From: Pseudomonadota bacterium
GTDB lineage: Bacteria > Pseudomonadota > Gammaproteobacteria > Steroidobacterales > Steroidobacteraceae
NCBI GenBank assembly: GCA_021805865.1
Contig: JAJZDX010000002.1
Span: 62,001 to 126,000, forward strand
DNA length: 64,000 bases
Direction: 5' to 3'
Program-made: the position numbers and the translations under genes
Notes under the pieces: model-generated
Told to the model about the DNA's origin: nothing
The model's database searches: none
The model's input: only the letters and a program-made list of their open reading frames with translations
Part shown: piece after piece, positions 19,234 through 27,816 of the stretch
How positions within the stretch are numbered: position 1 is the stretch's first letter
Layout: each line of letters starts with the position of its first letter

Positions 19234-19908
19234 TCATTTGCTCCTGACCGGTATCACCAGAGGGCGCATGCCGGCGGCGGCGAGCTCGTGCCGGATCCAG
19301 CGCAGCCCCGCCGCATCGACGGGGCCGATCTGCACGCGGTTGAGAACCATCCCGTGCTCCGTGCCCTGCCGTATCCGTGCGCTGATGCCCATCTGGCCGA
19401 GCCGCTGGCGAAGCCGCCGCGCCTGGGCATCGCTGGTGTAGGAGCCGACCTGCACGAGGTAGCGCGGTGGACCGGCCTTGAGCCTTGTCCAGTGGGACCG
19501 CGCCCGGGCGGCGGCGCGCTCGCCGGGCACCGGGACGGTCTGCTTGCGCAGCATGCTGTAGAAGTCATATTGCGGGGCCGGCGAGGCGGGAGCCGGTGCA
19601 GCGGCCTGCACGGCGGCGGCGGTCTCGGCTGGCGCACTGCCTTGAAGGAGTGGCGCAGGTTGAGGGGTCCCCGCCAGGACGCCCGACCCGGATCCGGTGG
19701 CGGCATTTCCGTGGGCTCCCGTGTCGCCCGATGTGGCGCAGACGGAGGAAGGCGGCGCCTGCCGGTGACGCCCATGCGCGGCGATCAGTGCGGCGATGCC
19801 GCCGGCGAGCAGCGCTCCGGCGAGCACGCCCAAGGCGAACTCCTTCATGCCGCCCGGCCTCAGGGGGTGGCGGCCCGTGCCCTTGTAATCGCGGGTCAGC
19901 TGGGACAT
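19234..19908 (-). CDS. SPOR-domain membrane protein (FtsN-like)
   Basis: A 224-residue inner-membrane protein. A short cytoplasmic N terminus (MSQLTRDYKG) precedes a membrane segment at about residues 20-45. An Ala/Pro-rich periplasmic linker leads to a C-terminal SPOR domain from about residue 145 (YLVQVGSYTSDAQARRLRQRL, VQIGPVDAAG). SPOR domains bind denuded peptidoglycan at the division septum. It follows argS by a few bases on the same strand, the usual place for ftsN-like genes in gammaproteobacteria. The division role is inferred from domain and neighbour. Confidence 0.82.
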   Translation of the reverse strand: MSQLTRDYKGTGRHPLRPGGMKEFALGVLAGALLAGGIAALIAAHGRHRQAPPSSVCATSGDTGAHGNAATGSGSGVLAGTPQPAPLLQGSAPAETAAAVQAAAPAPASPAPQYDFYSMLRKQTVPVPGERAAARARSHWTRLKAGPPRYLVQVGSYTSDAQARRLRQRLGQMGISARIRQGTEHGMVLNRVQIGPVDAAGLRWIRHELAAAGMRPLVIPVRSK

Positions 19909-19912
19909 GCGC

Positions 19913-21670
19913 TCACATCGAGTCGGGCGCCGAGACGCCAAGTAGGGTGAGACCGTTACGAATCACTTGCTGCACACCGATCACCAGCGCAAGCCGCGCA
20001 TTGCGCACCCGGGAATCCTCGACAATGAACTGCTCGGCGTTGTAGTAGGTGTGCAGGGTGTTGGCCAGCTCGCGCAGGTAGTGCACCAGAGCGTGCGGCG
20101 CGCGGTTGGCGGCCGCCTGCTCAAGCGCCTCGCCATAGCGCGCCAGCGAGGCGAGCACCGCCTGCTCGTGCGCACCGGTCAGAAGAGCGGCGTGAGCCAG
20201 ACCTTCGTCGCGATCGAAGGCGAGCCCCCGGGCGGTGAGCTGCTTCATGACGCTCGCCACCCGCGCGTGCGCGTACTGGATGTAGTACACCGGATTCTCA
20301 TTGGTGCGCGACTTGGCGAGCTCGAGATCGAAGTCGAGCGGCTGGTCGTGGCTGCGCATCAGGTAGAACAGCCGGCACGCATCGTTGCCGACCTCCTCGC
20401 GCAGCTGCCGCAGCGTAACGAACTGCGCCTCGCGCTTGCCCATCGGCACTTTCTCGCCGCCGCGGAACAAGCTCACGAACTGGATCAGGTTGACTTCCAG
20501 GCACTCGCCGGGCTCTCCCATGGCGGTGAGTCCGGCTCGCACGCGGGCCACATATCCGTGGTGATCGGCGCCGAGCACATCGATCAGCCGCTCGAAGCCG
20601 CGCTCGCGCTTCTCGAGATGATAGGCGATGTCGGAGGCGAAGTAGGTCTTCTGGCCGTTCTCGCGCACCACCACGCGGTCCTTCTCGTCACCGAACTCGG
20701 TGGCGCGGAACCAGATGGCACCTTCGCTGCGATAGAGCCGCCCCTCCCGCTCCAGGCGCGCGAGCGCGCGCTCGATGGCGCCGCTCTTCTCGAGTGCCTT
20801 CTCCGAATACCAGCGGTCGAAGCGGACTCCGAACTGCTCGAGGTCCTCGCGAATGTCGGCGAGCATCTCGGCGAGCGAGAGCTCGAGCACGTGTGTGAAA
20901 GCCTCTGCGCCGATCAGCTGCCGTGCCCGCGCGATGAGCGCATCGATGTAGATCTCCTTGTTGCCGGCGGGCGCGTCGGCGGGGAGCCCTGCCAGGACGG
21001 CGCCGGCTTCGCGCCGCAAGCCCTCGCCGCAGGTGGCGTGAAGCGTCTCGGCGATGCCGCGGACATACTCACCGCGATAGCCGTTCTCCGGAAACGGCAG
21101 CGCCTCGCCGCAGGCCGTGAGGTAGCGTACCCAGGCGCTGACGGCCAGGATTTCCACCTGGCGGCCGGCGTCGTTGATGTAGTACTCGCGCGCGACTTCG
21201 AAGCCGGTGGCCGACAGGATGTTGGCGAGCGTCGCGCCGTAGGCGGCCTGCCGCCCATGTCCCACGTGCAGTGGGCCGGTGGGATTGGCCGAGACGAACT
21301 CGAGCAGCACCCGCTCTCCCTTGCCGAGCATGCTGTGGCCGTAGCTTGCCCCAAGCTCGTGGATCGCGGCGAGCTCGCTGCCGAAGGCTGCGCGTGCCAG
21401 GAAGAAATTGATGAAGCCCTGACCTGCGATCTGCGTGCGCTCCACCAGGGGGCTCGCCGGCAGCGCGGCCACGATGCGCTCGGCGAGCTCGCGGGGATTT
21501 GAGCGCGCGGCCTTGGCCAGGCGCAGCGCGACATTCGTCGCAAAGTCCCCATGCTTCGCGTCGCGAGTGCGCTCCACCGTCGCAACGCCCGGTGCGGGGG
21601 CCTCGGGGAGGACGCTGCCGGCGAGAGAGGCGAGGGCGCTCGCGAGGAGCTGCTCGAGTTGCTGCTTCAA
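19913..21670 (-). CDS. argS: Arginyl-tRNA synthetase
   Basis: A class I aminoacyl-tRNA synthetase of about 585 residues. It shows the N-terminal Add1 domain, the SANPTGPLHVGHGR signature (HIGH-type), the GKREAQFVTLRQL region replacing a canonical KMSKS, and the alpha-helical anticodon-binding domain at the C terminus. The start is a TTG at 21670 giving LKQQLEQLLASAL, which fits ArgS N termini; no ATG is near. It is flanked by priA upstream and the SPOR gene downstream, all on the minus strand. Confidence 0.94.
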   Translation of the reverse strand: MKQQLEQLLASALASLAGSVLPEAPAPGVATVERTRDAKHGDFATNVALRLAKAARSNPRELAERIVAALPASPLVERTQIAGQGFINFFLARAAFGSELAAIHELGASYGHSMLGKGERVLLEFVSANPTGPLHVGHGRQAAYGATLANILSATGFEVAREYYINDAGRQVEILAVSAWVRYLTACGEALPFPENGYRGEYVRGIAETLHATCGEGLRREAGAVLAGLPADAPAGNKEIYIDALIARARQLIGAEAFTHVLELSLAEMLADIREDLEQFGVRFDRWYSEKALEKSGAIERALARLEREGRLYRSEGAIWFRATEFGDEKDRVVVRENGQKTYFASDIAYHLEKRERGFERLIDVLGADHHGYVARVRAGLTAMGEPGECLEVNLIQFVSLFRGGEKVPMGKREAQFVTLRQLREEVGNDACRLFYLMRSHDQPLDFDLELAKSRTNENPVYYIQYAHARVASVMKQLTARGLAFDRDEGLAHAALLTGAHEQAVLASLARYGEALEQAAANRAPHALVHYLRELANTLHTYYNAEQFIVEDSRVRNARLALVIGVQQVIRNGLTLLGVSAPDSM

Positions 21671-21719
21671 GACCGATCCAGTGCAAGACGATACGCGGGA
21701 AGCGGTGAATTCTACCCGA

Positions 21720-23972
21720 TCAAAACAGCTCGATCGGGTCCACATCGAGCGCCCAGCGGACCCGGCGTGCGCTCGGGAGCGACTCTACCTGCGGCAGCCA
21801 CGCATCGAGGAACCGATGCAGCCGGCTTCGATCGGCGCTCTCGACGAGCAGCTGCGCGTGGTGGCGGCCGGCCCGACGAGCCATGGCGGCCGGGACGGGC
21901 CCGAGCAGGCGCACGCCCTGAAGGTGCCCGGCGAGCGCGCGCGCCTCGGCGAGAAACGTCAGGGCAGCCTCGGCGGTGGCGGCCGAATCGCGCACCGCGG
22001 CGAGCCGGCTGAACGGCGGCCACGACGCCTCGCGCCGCTCCTTCAGCGCGGTTCGCGCAAAGCCCTCGTAGCCCTCGGAGAGCAGGCCGGTGAGCAGCGG
22101 ATGCGCGGGGAATTCTGTCTGGATGAGCACCTCCCCCGGCCGCTCGCCGCGGCCGGCGCGGCCCGCGACCTGCACGATGGTCTGGGCGAGGCGCTCCGGT
22201 GCGCGGAAGTCGGCGCTGAAGAGGCCCTGGTCGGCGTTGAGAACCACCACCAACGTCACGTTGGGGAAATCGTGACCCTTGGTGACCATCTGCGTGCCGA
22301 TGAGGATGCGGCCCTCACCCGAGGCGATCCGGCGCATGGCCGCTTCCATGTCGCCGCGGTGCCGCACGACATCGCGGTCGAGTCTGACAGAGGGCAGGCC
22401 GGGGAACATCGCCGCGAGCGTCTCTTCGATCCTCTCGGTGCCTTGGCCGACCGGCTTGACCGCGAATCCGCATTGCGGGCAGCGCGCGGGCAGCTGCGAA
22501 TCGGCGCCGCAGTGGTGGCAGCGCAGGCGTTGAGCGGCCAGATGGACGGTGAGGCGCGCATCGCAGTCCGTGCACGGGGCGACCCAGCCGCAGGCGGTGC
22601 ACAGCAGCGTCGGCGCATAGCCCCGGCGGTTGAGGAACACCAGCACCTGGCCGCCAGCGCCGAGGTGCCGCTGCATCGCCTGCACGGCCGGTGCGGACAG
22701 TCCCGAGTGATGGGCGCTGGCGCGCAGATCGATGAGCGCTATCCGCGGCGGGGTCGCCCGAACGGCCCGCCGTGTCAGCCTCAAGCGGGCGTAGCGGCCG
22801 CTCTCGAGGTTGTACAGGGTCTCGATCGCCGGAGTCGCCGATCCCAGCACGACGGGCACCTCGGCCCGCCGGGCGCGCACCAGAGCCAGATCGCGCGCCG
22901 AGTAGCGGAATCCGCCCTCGTGCTGCTTGAAGGAGGCATCGTGCTCCTCGTCGACGATGATGGCGCCGAGCTTCGGCAGCGGGGCGAACACGGCCGAGCG
23001 GGTGCCGAGCACGATTCGCGCCTGGCCGCTGAACGCGTCCCGCCAGGCTGCGAGCCGCTCCTGATCGGTGAGCGCGGAGTGAAGCACGGCCATGCCCACC
23101 CGGAAGCGCTCGCGGAACCGCTCGACCAGCTGCGGGGTGAGCCCGATCTCCGGCACCAGCACCAAGGCGCTGCGCCCCAGCGCGAGCACCCGCTCGGTCA
23201 CTCTCAGGTAGACCTCGGTCTTGCCGCTGCCGGTGATCCCCTGCAGGACAAAGGCGCCGAAGGTATCGAGCGACTGGCAGATCCGCTCCGTGGCCTGCCG
23301 CTGCTCCACATTGAGCTCCGGTCCCTCGATCCGGATCCGGGGCAGGGCGGCCGGGTCGGCGGCAATCACCGGCGCGGGCGCGAGCGGAACCTGCACCGAC
23401 ACGATCCAGCCTCGCGCCTGGAGCGCCCGGGCCGCTTCTCGCCAAGCTCCTCGGCCGCGGCGGTCACCGGCGGTCGTTTCCTGCGCCGCCAGCTCGGCCA
23501 GCAGCTGGCGCTGCCGAGGGGCTCGCCGGGGCTCGCCTTGCGCCCAGGCCTCGCTGCCCGCAGGAGTGATCTGCCAGCGCTCCTGCATCGCCTCGAGGGG
23601 GGCCCCCAGACGCAGCGCCTTGGGCAGTGCGGCGGAGAGAACCTCTCCGGGCGGGTGGTGGTAGTAGCCGGCCGCCCAGGTGAGCAGCGCCAGCATGGCG
23701 GGATCGAAGATCGGCTGGCCGTCGAGGGGCGCGACCACGGCCTTGAGCTTTTCCTCGGACAATTCCGTCCGGATTGCGGTCTCCATGACCACTCCCACCA
23801 GGCGCCGCCGCCCGAACGGCACCCACACCCGCGTCCCAGGCTCGATTCCTCCGGGACAAGGTGGGGCGGTTCCGGCTGAGTCAGTGCCGGGAGAGCGATA
23901 GTCGAACAGGCGGCGCACAGGCGCCGGCAGTGCTACGCGCAATATGGGGCCGATATCGGATTTGCCGGTCAT
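21720..23972 (-). CDS. priA: Primosomal replication helicase PriA
   Basis: A 750-residue 3'-5' helicase that restarts stalled replication forks. The N-terminal DNA-binding domain covers about residues 1-105. Helicase motifs are GITGSGKTEVYL (Walker A), VDEEHDASFKQ (DEEH), GSATPAIETL and QVAGRAGRGERPG. Between them lie paired Cys zinc-binding motifs (CTACGWVAPCTDC, CHHCG, CPQCG). All key residues are present. It is divergent from the sigma factor gene. Confidence 0.96.
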   Translation of the reverse strand: MTGKSDIGPILRVALPAPVRRLFDYRSPGTDSAGTAPPCPGGIEPGTRVWVPFGRRRLVGVVMETAIRTELSEEKLKAVVAPLDGQPIFDPAMLALLTWAAGYYHHPPGEVLSAALPKALRLGAPLEAMQERWQITPAGSEAWAQGEPRRAPRQRQLLAELAAQETTAGDRRGRGAWREAARALQARGWIVSVQVPLAPAPVIAADPAALPRIRIEGPELNVEQRQATERICQSLDTFGAFVLQGITGSGKTEVYLRVTERVLALGRSALVLVPEIGLTPQLVERFRERFRVGMAVLHSALTDQERLAAWRDAFSGQARIVLGTRSAVFAPLPKLGAIIVDEEHDASFKQHEGGFRYSARDLALVRARRAEVPVVLGSATPAIETLYNLESGRYARLRLTRRAVRATPPRIALIDLRASAHHSGLSAPAVQAMQRHLGAGGQVLVFLNRRGYAPTLLCTACGWVAPCTDCDARLTVHLAAQRLRCHHCGADSQLPARCPQCGFAVKPVGQGTERIEETLAAMFPGLPSVRLDRDVVRHRGDMEAAMRRIASGEGRILIGTQMVTKGHDFPNVTLVVVLNADQGLFSADFRAPERLAQTIVQVAGRAGRGERPGEVLIQTEFPAHPLLTGLLSEGYEGFARTALKERREASWPPFSRLAAVRDSAATAEAALTFLAEARALAGHLQGVRLLGPVPAAMARRAGRHHAQLLVESADRSRLHRFLDAWLPQVESLPSARRVRWALDVDPIELF

Positions 23973-24123
23973 CCGCCGGGTGGCTTCATCGTTGTCTCAT
24001 GGAAAGCAGGGAGGTCCCGCAAGGGCCTCCATCGTCACCGTTACCGTCGCTGTCAACCGACAGTGGCGGCGGCACGTTGTACCCACTATGCCCGAGTCTG
24101 CTACGCTCGCCTCGCCTTATAGC

Positions 24124-24705
24124 ATGTCGGCTGCTCGCGGCGACGTGGATCAGTTGGACCCCAATGCCAATCTCGGAGGTCGGGCGCTCGGCCAGTTCCT
24201 GGCGAGCGTCGAGCTCAGAGCATTCAAGATCGCCCAGGCGGCGCTGCGTCACGAGGACGATGCGCTGGATGCGGTTCAGGACGCGATGCTGCAGCTCGCC
24301 CGGGCTTACGCGCATCGGCCGGCCGAGGAATGGAGGCCGCTCTTTTACCGGATCCTGGAGAACCGGATCCGCGACATGCAGCGGCGGCGCACCGTGCGCG
24401 ACCGGGTGATGTCATGGTGGCCTTTCGCCCCCGATGGGCAGGAGGGGGCCGACCCGATCGCAGAGGCGGCCGCTGAGGAGCTGCCGCCCGCGCGGCGCCT
24501 GGAGCTCGATGAAGCCATGAGCGCCCTGGAGCGGGCGGTGGGAGAGCTGCCGCGGCGCCAGCAGCAGGTGTTTCTGCTGCGCACCCTGGAAGGGCTCGAT
24601 GTGGCGCAAACCGCCCGGGCCATGGGCTGCTCGGAGGGCAGCGTCAAGACACATTACTTTCGGGCGTTGCGGACCCTGCGCGCGCAACTCGGTGAGCACC
24701 TGTGA
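24124..24705 (+). CDS. ECF-type RNA polymerase sigma factor
   Basis: About 193 residues with region 2 (ALRHEDDALDAVQDAMLQLARAY and WRPLFYRILENRIRDMQRRR) and region 4 HTH (LPRRQQQVFLLRTLEGLDVAQTARAMGCSEGSVKTHYFRAL). It directs RNA polymerase to a specific promoter set. ATG at 24124 or at 24088 (12 residues longer) could be the start; neither has a clear ribosome-binding site. Its stop overlaps the GTG start of the next gene (ATGA-type overlap), so the sigma and probable anti-sigma are cotranslated. Confidence 0.85.
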   Translation: MSAARGDVDQLDPNANLGGRALGQFLASVELRAFKIAQAALRHEDDALDAVQDAMLQLARAYAHRPAEEWRPLFYRILENRIRDMQRRRTVRDRVMSWWPFAPDGQEGADPIAEAAAEELPPARRLELDEAMSALERAVGELPRRQQQVFLLRTLEGLDVAQTARAMGCSEGSVKTHYFRALRTLRAQLGEHL

Positions 24706-25130
24706 CTTCGGCCGATGACACGACATTGTTCGAGCAGCGGCTGCGGGCGCTTCTCGAAGAGCATGCACAGCGAGCCAGCGGCCGTATCCGCTCGCACCTG
24801 ACTCAGGCGCGCCATGCGGCGGTGGCGCAGATGATTTCGGGCGGCGCGCGTGGGCTTGCCCTGCGCGGCCGGCGCCTGTGGGTGCCGGCCACCGGGGTGG
24901 TCGCCGCGGCGGCCGTTCTGGCTCTTGTGGTGCGGCTGCATCAGCCGCAGACGACCCCGGCGGCGGCGGCGGCCAATGCGATTGCGAGCGGCGATCTGGA
25001 CTTGCTCACCGATCATGACGGGCTGACTCTCGTCGAAGGCGGTGACGGGGAGTTCTACGAATGGGCCGTCTACGAGGCGCAGGCGGAGCCGGGGCAGGGC
25101 TCGGGAGGTGCCGCCGGGCATGCCCACTGA
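24702..25130 (+). CDS. Probable anti-sigma factor, single membrane segment
   Basis: A 142-residue protein with a charged cytoplasmic N-terminal half and one membrane segment (VPATGVVAAAAVLALVVRL) near residues 60-80, then a short acidic periplasmic tail ending in GGAAGHAH. Topology, size and the 4-bp overlap with the sigma gene suggest a DUF3619-like anti-sigma or sigma-associated membrane protein. No zinc-binding HxxxCxxC motif is seen, so it is not a ZAS-type anti-sigma. Translation starts at GTG. Confidence 0.55.
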   Translation: MTSADDTTLFEQRLRALLEEHAQRASGRIRSHLTQARHAAVAQMISGGARGLALRGRRLWVPATGVVAAAAVLALVVRLHQPQTTPAAAAANAIASGDLDLLTDHDGLTLVEGGDGEFYEWAVYEAQAEPGQGSGGAAGHAH

Positions 25131-25440
25131 GCGTTGGCGTACGTGCCTCTCTGCAGCGGTTCTGGCCGCTCTGGTCGCTCTCACGAGCGGCTGCGCCAAC
25201 GATCTCTCCAAACGCTCCGCGCGTCCGCGGCCGGTCGACATGGGGCTGCTGCAATTCCTGGGCAGCGCCGATCCCACGTCCGACAAACAGCACGCCGCCG
25301 GCGGAAGCTGGATGGGCTACCTGTCAAAACTCAGGTTGGGCGCGGCGGCCAAGGCAAACAAGGCAACGGGAGGGCCCGCCTCGAGGTCGACGAGCAAGTC
25401 CGTTGCCGGGCCGAGCACCTCCGGAGTGGGCAACCGATGA
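25120..25440 (+). CDS. Small hypothetical lipoprotein
   Basis: A 106-residue protein with an N-terminal hydrophobic helix ending in LVALTSGCAND, a lipobox-like site with Cys near residue 26. The mature part is short, basic and low in complexity. The start MPTERWRT overlaps the end of the upstream gene by 11 bp, and its stop overlaps the start of the DUF3106 gene, so it belongs to the same operon. No family recognised. Confidence 0.6.
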   Translation: MPTERWRTCLSAAVLAALVALTSGCANDLSKRSARPRPVDMGLLQFLGSADPTSDKQHAAGGSWMGYLSKLRLGAAAKANKATGGPASRSTSKSVAGPSTSGVGNR

Positions 25441-26057
25441 TGAGCGGATGGCGATCGTTGGTACTGGCGCTGCTGCTGGCGGCGCCCCTGGGCGTCTCGG
25501 CGCAGCAGGCCCAGACCGCGGTCTCGGCTCATGCCGGGGTGACCTGGACCCACCTCACACCGGCGCAGCGGCGGCTGCTCGCGCCGCTTGCCGGCAAATG
25601 GGTGAGCCTGCCGGCGGCGAGACAGCGTGCCCTGGCCCGCGGCAGCCGGCGCTGGCTGCGCATGACGCCGGCCGAGAAGTCCAAGGCCCGGGAGCGCTTT
25701 CACGAGTGGAAGCGGATGACACCCCGGCAGCGCGCGCTCCTGCGCCGGCGCTGGCGGCAGTTTCAGACGCTGCCTGCGCGGCAGCAGGCAACCATCCGTC
25801 GCAGCTTCCGCGAATTCCAGCGGTTGCCCACCTGGCGGCGCAGGATGCTGCGCCGGCGCTGGCAGGACGCTACCCCGGTACAGCGGCAGCACATGATCGA
25901 GCGGATGCAGCGGCAGATCAGGATGCAGCGGATGCAGCACCGGATGGAGCAGCAGCAAGGGGAGCAGATGCGCCAGATCCGGCGCATGGCCGAGCCGCAT
26001 ATGCCCGAGATGCCCGACGGCGACCGAGACGGCGGACGCTGTTGCGGCAGGCCCTGA
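25437..26057 (+). CDS. DUF3106 exported Arg-rich protein
   Basis: A 206-residue protein with a signal peptide (SLVLALLLAAPLGVSAQQ). It then has repeated amphipathic units of the form LTPAQRRLL, LPAARQRAL, MTPAEKSKA, MTPRQRALL, LPARQQATI and TPVQRQHMI, each about 20-25 residues and spaced by basic Trp/Phe helices. This is the DUF3106 pattern. The C terminus is Gln/Met/Arg-rich and ends in CCGRP. As the last gene of the sigma/anti-sigma operon, it is a plausible envelope-stress or metal-related effector, function unknown. Confidence 0.72.
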   Translation: MMSGWRSLVLALLLAAPLGVSAQQAQTAVSAHAGVTWTHLTPAQRRLLAPLAGKWVSLPAARQRALARGSRRWLRMTPAEKSKARERFHEWKRMTPRQRALLRRRWRQFQTLPARQQATIRRSFREFQRLPTWRRRMLRRRWQDATPVQRQHMIERMQRQIRMQRMQHRMEQQQGEQMRQIRRMAEPHMPEMPDGDRDGGRCCGRP

Positions 26058-26121
26058 GCTGCATTAGTCCGAGCCGTCCGGCGATATCACGTACGGCGAT
26101 GTCTCTGGGGCACGGCGCGTG

Positions 26122-27513
26122 CTATTCCAGCGCTTTCACCGCCTGGATCAGCTCCGCACCGGCTTTCTGCGCATCGCCGTACAGCATGCGGGTGTTGTCG
26201 AGATAGAACAGCGCGTTCTCGATCCCCGAGAACCCCGCGCCCTTGCCCCGCTTGATGACGATGACGTTCTTCGCCTTGTCGGCGTTCAGGATGGGCATGC
26301 CGTAGATGGGGCTCGACTTGTCGGCGCGCGCCGCGGGGTTGACGACGTCGTTGGCGCCGATGATGAGCGCGACATCCGCGGTCTCGAATTCCGCATTGAT
26401 TTCATCGAGGTCGCTGATCAGATCGTAGGGTACACCCGCCTCGGCGAGCAGCACGTTCATGTGGCCGGGCATGCGGCCCGCGACCGGGTGGATGGCGAAG
26501 CGGACCGTGACGCCCCGATCCATGAGCAGCTGACACAGCTCCCAGATCTTGTGCTGCGCCTGTGCGACCGCCATGCCATAGCCGGGCACCACGATCACCT
26601 TGCTGGCGTAAGCCATCATCACGGCTGCGTCGGGCGCCTCGATCGGCTTCAGGCTCCCGGTGACTTCGCCTGCGGCGGCGGCGGTCTCGCCGAAATTGCT
26701 GAACAGCACATTGGCGAGCGAGCGGTTCATCGCCCTGGCCATCAGCTGCGTGAGGAGCGTGCCAGCCGCTCCCACCACCATGCCGGCAATGATCATCGCG
26801 GCGTTGCCCAGCACGAAGCCCTCGAAGGCTACCGCGAGGCCGGTGCAGGCGTTGTAGAGGGAGATGACCACCGGCATGTCGGCCCCGCCGATGGGCAATG
26901 TGATGAGAATGCCCTCGAGCAGCGCCAGCGCGAAGAACGCGGCCACCACCGACAGGGGCGCCGCGCCGTGCCGCGCGACGATCCACCCTCCCAGCGCGAG
27001 GGTGGCGAGCAGCACGAGTGAGTTGACCGCCTGCTGGGCGCCATAGCGCAGCGACCTGCTGATCAGGCCCTGGAGCTTGGCGAAAGCGATGAGGCTGCCG
27101 GAGAAGGACACGGCGCCGATGATGGCGCCCGCCACCGCGAGCACCACCGGGGCGGGTGCGAACGGCCGTCCGTGAACGAGCTCCTGGCAGGCGATGGCGG
27201 CCGCCGCGCCGCCGCCCATGCCGTTGTAGAGCGCCACCATCTGAGGCATGGCGGTCATGGGCACCCGCTTGCCGCTCCACCAGGCCGCAACGCCGCCCAC
27301 GAAGATGGCGACGATGATGAGGATGTCGTTGCGCATCCCCGGCGAGAGGAAGGTGATGAGGCCGGCGATCAGCATGCCGATGCCGGCCCACACGATGCCC
27401 CCGCGAGCCCCCTTGGGCGAGCTCATGCGCTTCAGACCGATGATGAACAGGAGCGCCGCGATGAAGTACGCCGCCTGGATGAGCTCGTGCGTGAGGGAGG
27501 CGGACGCGCTCAT
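26122..27513 (-). CDS. pntB: NAD(P) transhydrogenase subunit beta
   Basis: Membrane beta subunit (463 residues) of the proton-translocating transhydrogenase that moves hydride between NADH and NADP. It carries eight or nine hydrophobic helices, then a C-terminal NADP-binding domain III with VIVVPGYGMAVAQAQH and the GANDVVNPAAR and GMPILNADKAKNVIVIKR motifs. Its start overlaps the stop of pntAB. It converges with the DUF3106 gene over 64 bp. Confidence 0.95.
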   Translation of the reverse strand: MSASASLTHELIQAAYFIAALLFIIGLKRMSSPKGARGGIVWAGIGMLIAGLITFLSPGMRNDILIIVAIFVGGVAAWWSGKRVPMTAMPQMVALYNGMGGGAAAAIACQELVHGRPFAPAPVVLAVAGAIIGAVSFSGSLIAFAKLQGLISRSLRYGAQQAVNSLVLLATLALGGWIVARHGAAPLSVVAAFFALALLEGILITLPIGGADMPVVISLYNACTGLAVAFEGFVLGNAAMIIAGMVVGAAGTLLTQLMARAMNRSLANVLFSNFGETAAAAGEVTGSLKPIEAPDAAVMMAYASKVIVVPGYGMAVAQAQHKIWELCQLLMDRGVTVRFAIHPVAGRMPGHMNVLLAEAGVPYDLISDLDEINAEFETADVALIIGANDVVNPAARADKSSPIYGMPILNADKAKNVIVIKRGKGAGFSGIENALFYLDNTRMLYGDAQKAGAELIQAVKALE

Positions 27514-27812
27514 GCCTGGCCGCCTTTCCTCTTGTCCTGGCTGGTCTTGAACATCTCGAGCATGCGCTCGGTTGAGACGTAGCCGCCGACCACGTTGCCG
27601 GCCGCGAGCAGCACGCCGATGAAGCCGATGGTCTTCTCGAGCGGCGTGTGCGCATTGCCGAGCGCCACCATGGCCCCGACCAGCACGATGCCGTGGACGA
27701 AGTTGGAGCCTGACATCAGCGGGGTGTGCAGGATCACCGGTACTCGCGAGATGACCTCGTAGCCGGTGAAGGCCGCGAGCATGAAGATGTAAAGCGCGAT
27801 GATTCCAGTCAT
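27510..27812 (-). CDS. pntAB: NAD(P) transhydrogenase subunit alpha 2 (membrane part)
   Basis: A 100-residue membrane subunit with three hydrophobic helices (IIALYIFMLAAFTGYEVISRVP, VHGIVLVGAMVAL, TIGFIGVLLAAGNVVGGY) corresponding to the C-terminal membrane part of E. coli PntA. The split into three genes (pntAA, pntAB, pntB) is typical of many Gram-negatives. It is 4 bp from pntAA and overlaps pntB, so all three are coupled. Confidence 0.93.
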   Translation of the reverse strand: MTGIIALYIFMLAAFTGYEVISRVPVILHTPLMSGSNFVHGIVLVGAMVALGNAHTPLEKTIGFIGVLLAAGNVVGGYVSTERMLEMFKTSQDKRKGGQA

Positions 27813-27816
27813 TGAC

